A stretch of DNA of 64,000 nucleotides from Diadophis punctatus similis (lineage: Eukaryota; Chordata; Lepidosauria; Squamata; Dipsadidae): positions 55,733,242-55,797,241 of the forward strand of contig JALIGW010000005.1 of assembly GCA_023053685.1 (NCBI GenBank), given 5' to 3'. Shown one piece after another: positions 43,201-54,080 of this stretch; the stretch's first letter is position 1, and each line of letters starts with the position of its first letter. The position numbers and the translations under genes are program-made. The notes beneath the pieces were generated by a model that saw nothing but the letters and a program-made list of their open reading frames with translations, ran no database searches and had not been told where the DNA came from.

Positions 43201-44519
43201 AAATAAAATAAAATAAATAAATTCAAATTTGAGCAGTATAATTGAATTGAATCAATTCAAATCAATTCATGATTTGAATTTGAGCAGCATAGTATGTCCT
43301 AAATCAGGACTGGTAATCATTCATCTGCCACTTATGAACAACCAGATTTGCCACATGTAGATTGATATCTACCACATGTAGGTCTTCCACATGTATCCCA
43401 AGATCCTTTAAGCTTTTTTAAAGCAAATGTATATAAATATTGAATAGAAACAGAGCTAATATGTAGCTTTATTTTATTGCTGTTTAGTTAAGGTGAAACT
43501 GGAGAGTTGGCTGACCCAGTAGCACTTAAATCTAATTATAGTATTTTCACACAGTTTATAGATCAGTAGCAAAAGGTATTCATTAATGATGGAATTTTTA
43601 ATCCTGCCTACAGGGAAATTCTTGAGATTAATGCAGTTTTAAAGTTCACACAGAATATCAATACTTGGAAATCCAGGCTGCATGCAAATTTTTTGTCCAG
43701 GAAAATGTTTAGGATAGTTCTAATAGTTTAGGATAGTTCTAATTTCACTAGATCCCACCTGCACATCCTCAAGGATCCAGGTTCTATCCTGTTGCGAATT
43801 GCCAACTAGGCTGGAGGAGGGTTCAAGTGCAAATGGCATAATTATGACTCCCCCCCCCAAATCTATGAAGCGTTATCTGGTTATTCCTAAGTAAAGGCAA
43901 GTCATCTGGTGAGATGCTTGTAACATAGGTGATAAACAATAAAGTTAAGGCTAATTGCGACTGGTTCTGGTTGTTTGCTCATCATATAGCCCCTTGTAAA
44001 CCTTCCAAAGCAACTCGCTGTCATATTATTTTTTATCATATTCATAATTATTTGGGCTTGTAATACGTGAGATCGTTAATGTCCCCTTTTTATTTAAAAT
44101 GCAATGATGTCATCCCAGTTCTCAGACTGTTGTGCTAAATGCTTGGCCTCATCAACCAATACTGGAGGTCAGCATTACACTGAGGGTGATGTAATGATGG
44201 ATCTGAAGTCTTAAAAAATCTTGTGGAAATTCACTTCCCATGCTCTTACTGATGTACAGTACTTATGATGTACTGTATAAGTACTAAATGATGTACTTAT
44301 ACAGTACATCATTTAGGGCAATCCAGCTTAATTCATCTTAAATTATGTTTACCCTTATTTCTTATTTAATGTGTAAGTAGTCTTTTAGATATTTAAGGCT
44401 ATGGTTCAACTTTTTCTTCTCCAAGTAAAACCTACACTTTCTTTCTCTTTTCCTTTGAAGGCTGTTTTGTATTCTGTCAACAATCTCTAGGCCCTTTTCT
44501 GAATGGTTCCAATTGGACC
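43201..44519. other. Unassigned AT-rich sequence
   Basis: A small palindrome (aattgaatcaattcaaatca, then attcatgatttgaattt) lies at 43237-43280, and a C run at 43851-43858. Inverted words at 44265-44312 are listed separately. Nothing else was recognised. Confidence 0.4.
44265..44312. repeat. Inverted repeat, perfect 20-bp arms, 8-nt loop
   Basis: atgatgtactgtataagtac (44265-44284) is followed, after taaatgat, by its exact complement (44293-44312). A competing hairpin, taaatgatgtac...gtacatcattta, overlaps its right side, so two alternative folds exist. Confidence 0.92.
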
Positions 44520-45355
44520 TGTCTGTAGAAATTCAAATTAAGCAGCAAGATAAACTTTCTTCAAATGTTTTTCTAGAATGAGGATTTTTAAAATGTTAGG
44601 GAAGATGTAGATTTTCTCTGGGAGATAGAAGCCTCTAAAACTAACAGATTCATCTGTTTTGCAATAAATTTGTCAGATTCCTAAAACATTCTCTTTATAC
44701 CGTGCTTATCAACGCTAAAATCGTTTTAAACTCTTTGTTTAAAACTAAATAAATTCTTCTCCAGATTTGAGAAACAATGCATTTAGTTTGAATCTGTCAG
44801 GAAGTTTTATTTCCATTTATAGAAAGCAGCATTTTTATTATGCCTTCTTTAAAATATTGCCTTGTAATATTGCCAAGTAAAATGTATTAAGAGCCAAGTT
44901 AAGCACCCTAATTTAGAGAAATCATCTTTATCTCTAAGGCATTATCCATATATAAATTAATAAATCTGGCAAGACATTTCCCAATCTTAGAGTCCTACAG
45001 ATGGTTAAACTGAGTGAGAATTTTAGGAATTAATTCCAACAAATTTGGAGGCACCAGACATAAAATTTTATCCCATCAACATTGATAATGCTGTATTTTG
45101 TTGTATGAAGTTTTACATTCATTCATGAAAGTGCATCACTAGGGACATTCTTTTCTGCAGATGATTGCCACAGAAAATGATTCTCTGACAACTTAATAAC
45201 CAATTGTTCTCTTTTGGATTTTTGAGTGACACACTAACAGCCTATTGATTGCAATTTGTACCATCTAATAGTTCTTCAATGCTCAACTAGTTTTCTTCAC
45301 ACATCTTTCTATTATTTTAATTGTCCAGTTTACTGGAAATTACATTCTATACAAT
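44520..45355 (+). repeat. Unclassified 0.84-kb unit, copy A of an inverted pair
   Basis: Reading plus here and minus at 57880-56285 gives the same series of words in the same order. These include ttagtttgaatctgtc, agcatttttattatgcct, atctttatctctaaggcatt, gtgcatcacta, gagtgacacactaa and gattgcaatttgtaccatct. By eye the best 70-bp stretches are roughly 90% alike. It is AT-rich and non-coding, and I recognise no family. It ends just before a Penelope-like relic. Confidence 0.85.
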
Positions 45356-45361
45356 AGTGGC

Positions 45362-45980
45362 AAATCTCCGTAGCTTGGATGTAGGATGAGAGTGAAGGTT
45401 CATTCTCTGAGCTTGTGGGTTGGTTTCTGAACATTTCATACCCAGGCTAGGTAACATCTTAAGTGGAGTTTAGGGGATGTCAGTGTCAGTGTTCTTCTGT
45501 TTATAAGGGCTTTGTGTGGTCAGTAGGTCTTGTGGTTGGTCAGGTGTAGGTGTGTCAAGTGAGGGTCTTGTAATGGGTCTTGTGATGGGTGAGATGTGAG
45601 TCATCAGTGGAAGTCTTGTGATGGGTCTTGTGATGGGGAGGCTACATCAAGTGAGGGTCATTGGGAGGTGAAGTGTTGGTTGTGGGTGCTTGCATGGGTT
45701 GGTTGAGGGTTGGTGCTGTCTCTGGTTAGCTGTGTGGTTGATTTTGATTCTGAGGGGTTTGTAGGCTGGTTGTAGGTCAATGTGTCTGTTGATGGAATTG
45801 CTTGTGGAATGCCAGGCTTCGATGAACTCATGAGTGTGGTGGGTGGTAGCATGACCGATGATTTTTGTGTTGCTCCAATCGAACTGGTGCTGTTTGGTGT
45901 CAGTGTGGTTAGAGATTAAGGATTTGAGATCATAGCATTTGACTGCTGAACACCATTTTATTGGAATAGTCATGACATAA
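45362..45980 (-). pseudogene. Penelope-like element C-terminal coding and 3' remnant
   Basis: The minus-strand frame 45647-45973 reads LISNHTDTKQHQFDWSNTKI, then IGHATTHHTHEFIEAWHSTS, then INRHIDLQPAYKPLR. The order of a (H)xxxxxHxFDWxNTxI segment, an FIEAWHS segment and an INRHIDLxPxY segment is the end of the GIY-YIG region of Penelope-like retroelements. Downstream on the minus strand lies the 3' phrase ttaagatgttacctagcctg, then gtatgaaatgttcag. A local tandem of gtcttgtgatgggt words (45575-45640) sits in the 3' part. Confidence 0.7.
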
Positions 45981-46011
45981 CTTGAGGCATGTCATCATTA
46001 ACTTTTATCAC

Positions 46012-46405
46012 CGCTCCTTCTCTTAGAATCTTAGGGCTGGAAGGGACTTGGTCTAATTTCCTGACCAAGGTTGGAGTCCTTATACAATCCAGGACAAAAG
46101 ATTGTCCAGTTTTTTCTTGAAAGCCTCTCGCAATGGACCATCCACAAGTCTGGGAGGCAAACTGGTCCATTGATTAATTGTTCTCACTGTCAGGAATTTT
46201 ATCTTTACTTCCAGGTATGATCTCCCTCTGATGAGCTTCTACACATTGTTTATTGTCCTGCCCTCAAGTGCTTTGGAGAATAAATCAACCCCTTTCTTCA
46301 CTGAGGCAGCCCTTCATGTATGGAAGATGGCTAACATGTCACCCCTAACCTAAGCCTTCTCTTCATTAGGCTAAACATACTTAGTCCCTTTAGCCATTCA
46401 TCAGC
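46012..46405 (-). pseudogene. CR1 ORF2 C-terminus remnant
   Basis: On the minus strand, caggcctaatgaagagaagg-like words, then ggggtgacatgttagccatc, and the plus-strand gaatcttagggctggaaggg at 46025 correspond to the KRRxRGDML...WN...LP...phrase and 3' UTR of CR1. Frames are broken. It differs in sequence from the 7400 and 19991 copies, so it belongs to another, older subfamily. Confidence 0.6.
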
Positions 46406-46469
46406 TGCATCAGTATTATCATCAGCTGCATCCAGGCCAGAGAGAGCAGAGAGAAAGTCGCACATCTCC

Positions 46470-46512
46470 CCAAGCTGTTGGGGAATTCTGGGAGTTGAAG
46501 TCAAATTGCTAA
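46470..46512. mobile_element. hAT MITE arm fragment
   Basis: The word ttggggaattctgggagttg, then aagtcaaattgctaagg matches the GGAATTCTGGGAGTTGAAGTC arm seen in the palindromic MITEs at 4252 and 21704. Only this arm is present. Confidence 0.5.
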
Positions 46513-46917
46513 GGATAGTACAACAGATTTTATGTGTTCCCAACAAATGCAGATGGACCAGGTTATTTTTGAAATTATTTCAGTATTGGCATTTTAAATG
46601 TGGCTTACCAGTTTAGTTATAGTTCAAGCACCAAATTGCTTATATTAGTTTTCTGTATAAAATACACATCAAATGTAGGATCCTCTTCTTGAGGTAAGAT
46701 ATTTTTCTTGGACATGTAATATAGGAACATAAAAATCTGCCTTGTACCAAGTTAGACCATTGGTGCTCCTGGAACTGTTTAGTTAGGATTTCAGATTAGA
46801 GTTTTTCTTAGCTTTATCTGTAGCTACCAACAACTGAACCTAGGGTTCTTCCTCATGCAAACCATGTACATCTATATTCACAAATGTCTAACACTGCATT
46901 TTATACTACTGATGAGA
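46513..46917. other. Unassigned sequence
   Basis: Nothing was recognised. Confidence 0.4.
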
Positions 46918-47390
46918 CCCAATTAAGTGTAGTGGTTAAGGCATCAGGCTAGAAATGGGGGACTGGAAGTTCTAGTCACACCTTGCTCAAACCCTCACAG
47001 CTTCAACCTCAAACTTTCTACTGTGGACCTCACCCCATTCCTAAGAGGTCTGTAAAGGGGGCGTGCATAAGCGCACCAGCGTGCCTACTGTCCCTGTCTT
47101 ACTGTCCCCATTTATCTGTACTTACTTCCTTTGTTTATGTTTATGTTTATACCTATACCTGCTATCTTGTACAAGTTTGACAAAATAAATAATAAATAAT
47201 AAATAAATAAATAAATAAAAATACTGTAAATGAAGCTGCTGAGTGGCTTTGAGCCAGTCAAATTCTCTCCGCTCTAGCAAAGAGGCAATGGCAAACCACT
47301 TCTGGGAAACCTTGCCAAGAAAACTGCTGGGATTAATCTAGACAGTCTCCAGAACTCAAAATTGACTCAAAGGGAGTCAATTTATATTGC
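46918..47390 (+). repeat. tRNA-derived SINE (family B), interrupted by a LINE end
   Basis: The 5' part (46918-46984) has agtgtagtggttaaggcatc, then caggctagaaatgg and a ttctagtcac B-box remnant. The 3' part (47222-47390) resumes with gctgagtggctttgagccag, then gaggcaatggcaaaccactt, then ctagacagtctcc. Between them lies the LINE 3' end at 46985-47221. Confidence 0.7.
46985..47221 (+). mobile_element. LINE 3' end (same family as 42257-43200)
   Basis: The coding tail aactttctactgtggacctc, then accccattcctaagaggtc (the STVDLTPFLRGL-like end) is followed by gggcgtgcataagcgcacca, then gcgtgcctactgtccctg and a tgacaaaataaataataaat tail. It inserted into the family B SINE. The AAATA tail is expanded to about 40 bp. 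Confidence 0.75.
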
Positions 47391-47695
47391 AAAAACAACA
47401 CTGTTGTTGGCTGTTGATTTGGCTGTATTTGTTTCCTTAAATTATTTAATTTGGCAGATTTATATTTATGTTCTAATACAGAGATGACTCACAGAAGTAA
47501 ATTAACTGTTGCAGTGAAACCATCTTTCTTTCTCCTAACAGTTCTGTCCTAACCCCTTATTACTATGTTACGTGGCTTTTTATTTTTTTCGTAGCTTTCT
47601 CCTATCCTCCTTCTGTCATGTTTGATCTTCTTTCATTTTCTTCTTCTTCATATTTTTTATGACCTGATGACAACTTTCAGCTCTGCAGGGGTGGG
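47391..47695. other. Unassigned sequence
   Basis: Nothing was recognised. Confidence 0.4.
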
Positions 47696-47970
47696 TTCCT
47701 ACCGGTGTGGTCCAGTGCGCAGCTCCGGTAGGGACCCACCATTACGCAATTTGCGCACGACTGCTCCGGTACCGTCTTCACCGGACAGTCGCGTGCGTCG
47801 CCATCTTTTTAAAAGAATTTTTTGGCTTTTTGGCTTCTGCACATGCGTGGAAGCAAAATCTCACTAAAATCTCACAAGGGGACACGTGCGTGTGTGAGAT
47901 TTCAGCAAGATTTTTTTGCTTCTGCATGTGCAGAAGCAAAATGTCACCAAAATAGCGCGCGCGCATCCCC
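47696..47970. mobile_element. GGGTGGGTTCC-family MITE, right end lost
   Basis: It starts caggggtgggttcctaccgg like 40257 and has the ccatctttttaaaagaattt and ttctgcacatgcgtggaagc internal words. An internal inverted pair, gcttctgcacatgc...gcatgtgcagaagc, brackets 47838-47938. No complementary terminus follows gcgcgcgcgcatcccc, so it is truncated and no target duplication is visible. Confidence 0.7.
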
Positions 47971-49320
47971 TCGGAAATACTGTATTAACTTTCTTGCTCC
48001 ACCAGAATGGTTGATTACAAAAAAATAAACCACACTATTGTCATCTTCTCCATTCTGGGATGATTACCAGTGTTTTCATTTTGCCAAGAATCTCTCCAAT
48101 CTGCCACAGTTGTGGCAAACGGAATAAGAAATTAGGTTACAACATTTCAGTACTCCTGTCCTATCTAAGGCTACTGGATTGCATCCCAGAGAACGAACAT
48201 GCTCTTTTATCAAATGTTTACTGAGTGACTTTGCCTATTAAAATATAGATTTATGGCCTTAGTCTCCAGATGCTACTTTGAAAATGTCAGCTTTCAGATC
48301 TGCCACTTCAATTCTCTGGAATTAATCCTTAAGACTCTAATCCTACGATATCTGTCAGAATATCTGAGGAGACAACATGAATATATTCAAATTGCCACTT
48401 TGAAACGGTAACAAAGCTTGCATATTATTTAAACTGATAAAATAATCCACTTCAATGGAGAAGATTGTTTACACTCTGAAAAGCAAATAGTATAGCCCAG
48501 GCATTTATATATTAGAGAAAACTGAAAAAGGGTTTTTTCCAGTGGTTTCTGAATGAAGAATCTTCCAGTATCATGGAAATACACAACTTTGCTAACTGTC
48601 ATTGAACCAAGAGAATTACATTAATATGTGCATTAATAAAGGTGAGCAATATTTATAGTTATTAATAATTCACATATAAGGGACGGAGCTGGTGAGGTGA
48701 GAATCAGTAGTTCCCAAACCTGAGAGAACTGTTATGTAAACATCCCTCAGCTGTCTCTCAAGGCCCTCAAGAGACCATTGATTCAGGGAAGAAAAAGCTA
48801 GAGTTGAAACTCAGGAATGAATATGAAAATGTGTGTCTCTGCAGGCTTCTTTTTACTGCAGTAAGCATCTGGAGAGCTGTGATACATACTGCTGAAACCT
48901 AGTGTGAAATAATTTACAAATAATTTACTGCTCTGCTTCTCAGCAATGGGAAATTTTAGGACAAAGGGCCCAGTGACAAAAATGTTTTTAAACATTTCAC
49001 TTCACAGAATCCTTGGGTTAAAAAAAAACCTGGAAAACATCAACGATAGAATGACTCACAAAGATCCAGGTTTTTTCACTAAACATGAAAAATGAAACCA
49101 ACATACAGTACTTTCCCCCATCAATTTCAGTTGCTTTGTTCTTCAAAGTTCAATGAAGAATTGTTTACAGTTTTGCAAAACGCACATTAAAAATAACTGA
49201 AATTAGTTGCATCAGATCTAATCTTCATTGACCTTGCTTTGGTTTTCCCATGTCAATGAAGATTAGATCTGTAGCACTAATTGCCCCAAGGGGTTGGGAA
49301 TTTTTGAAACTGTGTTCCAA
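47971..49320. other. Unassigned AT-rich sequence
   Basis: The word agtagttcccaaacctgaga near 48706 might be a hAT end remnant. Nothing else was recognised in 1.3 kb. Confidence 0.4.
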
Positions 49321-50000
49321 CCCGTTTGAAAGTGAGTGTGGTACAATGGTTAAGGGCAGGGGCGGGTTCCTATTTTTTTTTACTACCACTCTGTGGGCGT
49401 GGCTTATTTTGTGGGTGTGGTTTGCCACATGTAACTGGGTGGGTGTGGCTTCTCAGACTGCTGAAAGGAGGGGAACTGAGATAGTCCTGCCGCCCATTCC
49501 CCCTCCCCTCAGCAGCTCGAGAAGCCTCAAATGTGTGAAAATGCCTAGGATCATCACTGCGCGTTCGTGGCTTCTCGGACTGCTGAAGGGAGGGGAATGG
49601 AGATAGCTCCTGCCGCCCGTTCTTTAAGCGTCTCACGCGCTCCCTCAACAATCCTCCCCTGCTTGGACTGACTGTAGGGTAGGAGGCAGCACATGCACAG
49701 TGCCGGAAGCTCGGCTTCTGGGCATGCACAGAAGAATTTTTTTAAAAAAAATTAAAATATATATATTTTTTAAAAATGGCGGCGCCCAGGTATTGGCAAC
49801 CGACCGCACCGGTACTGCGACATCACCAGCGGGCCGCTACCGGTGCTATAGAGTGGACCGCACCTGTAGGAACCCACCACTGGTTAAGGGTTGGATAGGG
49901 GAGACTAGTTCAGTCTTAGTCTATTGAAGACTGGATGACTTTGGGCCAGTCTATTTTGCTCAGCCTAACCTCTCCCACAACATTTTTGGGAAAAGAACCA
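49321..50000 (+). repeat. tRNA-derived SINE (third type), split by a MITE
   Basis: The head gtgtggtacaatggttaagg (49338-49357) and, after the MITE, gttaagggttggatagggg..., then gatgactttgggccagtcta, then ctcagcctaacctctcccac form the order of a squamate tRNA SINE (tggttaagg, ggccagtcac, ctcagcctaacctacctcaca). The MITE at 49357-49882 uses gttaaggg from the A-box region as its target. Confidence 0.6.
49357..49882. mobile_element. hAT-type MITE, 526 bp
   Basis: The ends are caggggcgggttcctatttt and gtaggaacccaccactg. The perfect duplication gttaaggg is at 49349-49356 and 49883-49890. Inside are ggcttctcagactgctgaaa, a repeated ctgctgaagggaggggaatg, and atggcggcgcccagg. The copy at 52330-52969 has the same parts in reverse order. 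Confidence 0.9.
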
Positions 50001-50616
50001 GAAGGCATGCAAGATGCTCTGCCTTTAGGTCCTTCAAGAATGGCACTTTATCCAGTAATCAAGCAAACAAGCATCAGATCAGCAGAGGCTACTCCTTTAC
50101 CTTATAATTAAACAAAATGTAATAGACATAATGTACATTCGGCTACCATTACTGGTCTGCAAGAATCCAGTCAAGGTCAAGCAATAGCAAAGCGCTAGAT
50201 GCTTTTGTGACTTTTTGCTTCTTTACAGGGGTCATCTAGATTTTTTTTCAACTCAGATTTGGTTGCCCGAAGACATTAGTGATAAGAGAAGCATCTGTAG
50301 GAGGACAGTTCATTGTGGATAGAATGAGTGTTGGTCCTTGAAGCCATGATCAAAGAAACATCAAAGAAATATTATCTTTTAGGATTGGTTAAAAACTGTT
50401 CCATAAACATAATGTTCCATAAAAATGATGGGATTTATAAAAGATCAATTTTTAAAAGAAAAATTGCATGTTGTGATGCAATTTCTTGGCTTGTACTTTG
50501 ATGACCAAGGTTCCCCATAATGCCAGTGATAATATTAGGTTCCCAGTGTTTCTCCTCCAACATAGGATAGTGTCTCCTCCATACTCCTGTGAATCTATTA
50601 CACATTGTGCTTCTAT
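50001..50616. other. Unassigned sequence
   Basis: Nothing was recognised. Confidence 0.4.
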
Positions 50617-50748
50617 CAGGGGTGTCAAACTGGCGGCCCGTGGGCTGGATGCGTCACACGCAGGCCACGCCCCCCCCCAGTTCCATGAAGGGGGAAAACA
50701 TGAAACATCACATGATGGCAACATGACACTATGAGTTTGACACCCATG
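50617..50748. mobile_element. hAT MITE (GTCAAACT type)
   Basis: The left end caggggtgtcaaactggcgg and the right end atgagtttgacacccatg are inverted repeats. Flanks gcttctat and ttctagat are only partly alike. The interior has aggccacgccccccccccag. It belongs with 22618, 23376 and 53880. Confidence 0.8.
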
Positions 50749-52321
50749 TTCTAGATTAATGCAATGTGATAACAACATGACAGTGAAACAGAGGTGTTGC
50801 AGAGGAACAAAGTAGTAATCCACAGACTCATTGTTTGACATTCTCTCAATAATTGCATCCCAAAAAAATTTCTTTGCTTTTAATCAAAGAAATGTGGAAA
50901 CGTAAGTTAAGCCTCTAATGCTCATAATTTAAAAAAATATTTTTCTTTTCCAAAACATTGCATGGATGCAATGATATTTAAAACCTATTTAAAACTACTC
51001 CAGTTTCTGCATATTATAGAAGTGCTACCATTTGGTAGATTTTTACAAACTTATAATCTAATTTATCATTGTGCAAATAAGCTGACAAAGAACCAAGCAA
51101 TGGGTGACAAAGGGCAGTTTTTAAAAGCCTCTCTCAGAAGTTGCCAGTCAGTCACCTCCTGCTTTCATTTTCTCTCTCTGCTTGATCCTGCTCTGGAGAA
51201 TTTTTTTTTAAAAAATAGGGAAGATGAAATTTTTCATCAAGCATTTTTTAAATTGGCTAGAAAAAAAATAATACAATAAATGTGTACCAGCAAATGAAAA
51301 GATCAGGATTTTTTTTTTAAGTGAGGATAATGGGGCAGTTGCTTCAGTGCCACAGATGGAAGAAACTGGACTTGGTATCTAATTATTAGCTAGATTTAAA
51401 AAATATCAATACTAATAACAGCAACAATAACAATATATTTAATTTGCATGCTGTCCAACTCCCAGAAACTATTTATTAATTCTTAACAAAAGTTAAAAAC
51501 AAATAATTAAAAACATAGAAACAGCACAAAACAAGGTATTTTCCATTCACAACAGTAACATCAGTTAAAATATATGTACCAAGAATTATTTTAGCATTTC
51601 AGACTTCCTACATGACAGAAAGAGAAATAGAACAGATGGATTACCATCCAAGGGAATTATTTCTTTATGGGGAGCTCTCCTCATTGTTTTTAGATCATGT
51701 GTTTGTGAGCAAGTTAAAAATGAATGGATGAATGAAGCTAGCTTTGCTTAAGAAAGTATTTTTTGTTCTCTGATTTCATTCCTTTATAGATAGGATTGCC
51801 AGATATCTGAAGAGGCAAAGAAGGAAATGGAGAGAAAAGGAAGACACACTGTTTAAATTACTTGGTATCCATGACAAAAATTAGTGAAAAGTAAAAAAAA
51901 AAAAGTACTTAGGCCTTCATGTATACAAAATTACTTTTCCCATCACCAGAGAGACTTGTTTTTCGATTGCATATGCTAAAGCCTGTTAGGAGCAAAAGGT
52001 TTCAGTCTGATTAAGGTCTTGTCAATTTTTGGCAGCTGGCAAACAGGACAGAATGTTATAGCCACAGAGCTGAGCTTGTTAACTTATGGTTAGCATTAGG
52101 AAGTTCTGTGCAATGGGGGAAAAAAACTGCTGAGAATGAGAGAGCTTGTTGGATACTCAAAAAAACCCACACAATATATGATTTTGAGATCACGCCTGCC
52201 AGACAGAAGACAAAAGGACAAAAAGGAGAGGTCAGGACACCCATTTTTGTACAGGGCAGTGAATGAAATGTGTTTGACTATAACTCGGCAGGTTCTATGA
52301 GAATTCAGTTTTTTTGTAATA
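50749..52321. other. Unassigned AT-rich sequence
   Basis: It contains several poly-A and poly-T runs. The frame at 50962-51279 is open for 105 codons without recognised motifs or splice context. No repeat family was recognised. Confidence 0.4.
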
Positions 52322-52329
52322 GTCCCTCC

Positions 52330-52969
52330 CAGTGGTGGGCTCCTACCGGTGCGGTCCACTCTATAGCACCGGTAGTTGCCCGCTGGTGACGTCACAGTAC
52401 CGGTGCAGTCAGTTGCCGGTGCCTGGGCGCCGCCATTTTTAAAAAAATTATTTAATTTTTTTAAAAAATTTATTCTGCGTATGCCCAGAAGCCGAGCTTC
52501 CGGCACTGCGCAAGCACTGCCTTACTATCCCACAGTTAGTCCAAGCAGGGGAGATTGGCTGAGGGAGCGTGTGAGATGCTGAAAGAACGGGCGGCAGGAG
52601 CTATCTCAGTTCCCCTCCCTTCAGCAGTCCGAGAAGCCACGAATGTGCGGTGATGATCCCAGGCATTTTCACACGTTTGAGGCTTCTCGAGCTGCTGAGG
52701 GGAGGGGGAACGGGTGGCAGGAGCCTTGGATCATCGAATGGGGAGAAGCATTCAGGCCGGACGGAGCCTCCTAGAAGAACCGCTGCCGCTGTCTTGCTAC
52801 TCCCGCTGCGGGGGGCTGCGTTGCGGGTGGGCAATGTCCTCCCCTGCTTCTCCGGCCGCTGCCAAGCTCCCGAGGCCCACGCCCACCCGGTCACATGGCT
52901 GGCAAGCCACACCGACAAAATAAGCCACGGCCACAGAGTGGTAGTAAAAAAATTAGGAACCTGGCCCTG
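52330..52969. mobile_element. hAT-type MITE, 640 bp, opposite to 49357
   Basis: The ends are cagtggtgggctcctaccgg and aattaggaacctggccctg. The perfect duplication gtccctcc is at 52322-52329 and 52970-52977. It shares nearly all parts with 49357-49882 in the reverse order, but has an extra GC-rich segment of about 120 bp (about 52740-52860). The open frames of up to 151 codons are spurious. Confidence 0.9.
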
Positions 52970-53149
52970 GTCCCTCCCCACCCCAAGTTCCCTCCACACA
53001 ACGGAGGTATCATTAACCATTTGGTGGCTGAAAGGAGATTTAATATTTGAAGGCACACCAAATAGTTTTTAGAGGGCATTGGGATGAGGGCTAGACATAT
53101 TGCTTTTATTTTCCAGAGTTGGGGGAAGGCATTTCAGGTTTGTCTTTAG

Positions 53150-53460
53150 TGTCAGTGATAGCATCTGACCCACATTTGGGCTTGAAAACTAAATGAGATT
53201 GGGCTTGGTAGGTGCCTAGATGGGAGACAATCTAGACATTTCATGGCTATGGGCTAGAAGGGAAAGTGAATGCCTCTATCCACCTGCTTGTCCCAGAAGA
53301 AGATCATGGTGAACTTCTTCTGAATTGCTGTCAGCAAAACTAATTACCTTGAAAGGTGTTAATCTCCCCTTGGTTGGATGTGTTCAAGCAAGGGATGGAA
53401 AGCCACCTGTCAGGGATACTTTAATTAGGATCATTCTACTGAACAATTGTTGGACTAACC
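53150..53460 (+). repeat. 5S-rRNA-like head joined to a CR1-like 3' part (SINE3-like)
   Basis: The stretch 53182-53252 (gaaaactaaatgag, then ttgggcttggtaggtgccta, then gatgggagacaatct and ctatgggc) aligns with the internal promoter half of 5S rRNA (box A, intermediate element, box C gatgggagac). By eye over two thirds of the bases match. After about 80 unrelated bases, ttggatgtgttcaagcaagg, then gatggaaagccacctgtcag, then ggatactttaatt is a CR1-like C-terminal or 3' phrase. A 5S-headed SINE moved by a CR1 LINE would look like this. A chance 5S pseudogene next to a CR1 relic is the alternative. Confidence 0.5.
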
Positions 53461-53612
53461 CAGCTGCTGTGGCCTAGAGATAGAGCTCTTCCCTCACAAT
53501 CAGGTGGTTGTGAGTTTGATTCTAGGTAGAGGCAGATGTAAGGGTCTCCTGCTTGGGCAGGGGGTTGGACTAGATGACCTGCAAGGTCCCTTCCGACTCT
53601 GTTAATCTGTTA
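53461..53612 (+). repeat. tRNA-headed SINE with CR1 tail
   Basis: The head gctgtggcctagagatagag (A box) and ggtggttgtgagtttgattc (B box, near GGTTCGAATC) are joined through aggcagatgtaagggtctcc to gcagggggttggactagatg, then acctgcaaggtcccttccga and ctgttaatctgtta, the complete CR1 terminus. This is a CR1-mobilised SINE, distinct from families A and B. Confidence 0.75.
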
Positions 53613-53716
53613 AGTGAATGGTCCCTTTCAGTTCTATGATTATGGACATGACTGTGAAGTTTCCCAGATGTGAGCCCGACCAAAAGAAGGCTATTTCAAA
53701 CCTATTTTAGCCTTCC

Positions 53717-53825
53717 TTAAATTTATTTATTTATTTGTTTGTTTGTTTGTTTGTTTGTTTGTTTATTTTTCGCGCTTGTATGCCGCCCACTCCACAGGGA
53801 CTCTGGGCGGCTCACAACATTGATT
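53717..53825 (-). mobile_element. L2-type LINE 3' end with (TTTG)n
   Basis: The words cttgtatgccgcccactcca, then cagggactctgggcggctca are the same as 27056-27100 (minus-strand L2 3' UTR). The tail is a short TTTA then TTTG repeat (53722-53768). Confidence 0.75.
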
Positions 53826-53879
53826 GGTTGCTGCTCCCAAGTGGCAGAAAGCTGCAAAACGTCTGAGAAAACTCTAGGG

Positions 53880-54013
53880 CAGGACTGTCAAACTCACAGC
53901 CCGTGGGCCAGATGTGTCACATGCTGGCCCCGCCCCGCCCAGTTCAGCGAGGGGGGAAAAAGTCCCAATACATCACATGACACTGCCATGACGATGTGAG
54001 TTTGACATCCCTA
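53880..54013. mobile_element. hAT MITE (GTCAAACT type) with target duplication
   Basis: The left end caggactgtcaaactcac and the right end gtgagtttgacatccct (final G changed to A) are inverted repeats. The perfect duplication ctctaggg is at 53872-53879 and 54014-54021. Confidence 0.88.
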
Positions 54014-54080
54014 CTCTAGGGACTACTTGAGAATCATAGATAGCCTTGTGCTGCTGATAAGTTATTGCTGACATTGAAGA

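Noticed and set aside
50962..51279. 105-codon plus-strand frame as a gene
   Set aside because: No motif, no splice signals, ends in A-rich sequence; likely chance in AT-rich DNA.
53150..53260. Functional 5S rRNA gene
   Set aside because: Only the promoter half is recognisable, with many substitutions and no clear 5' half or terminator; at most a 5S-derived repeat.
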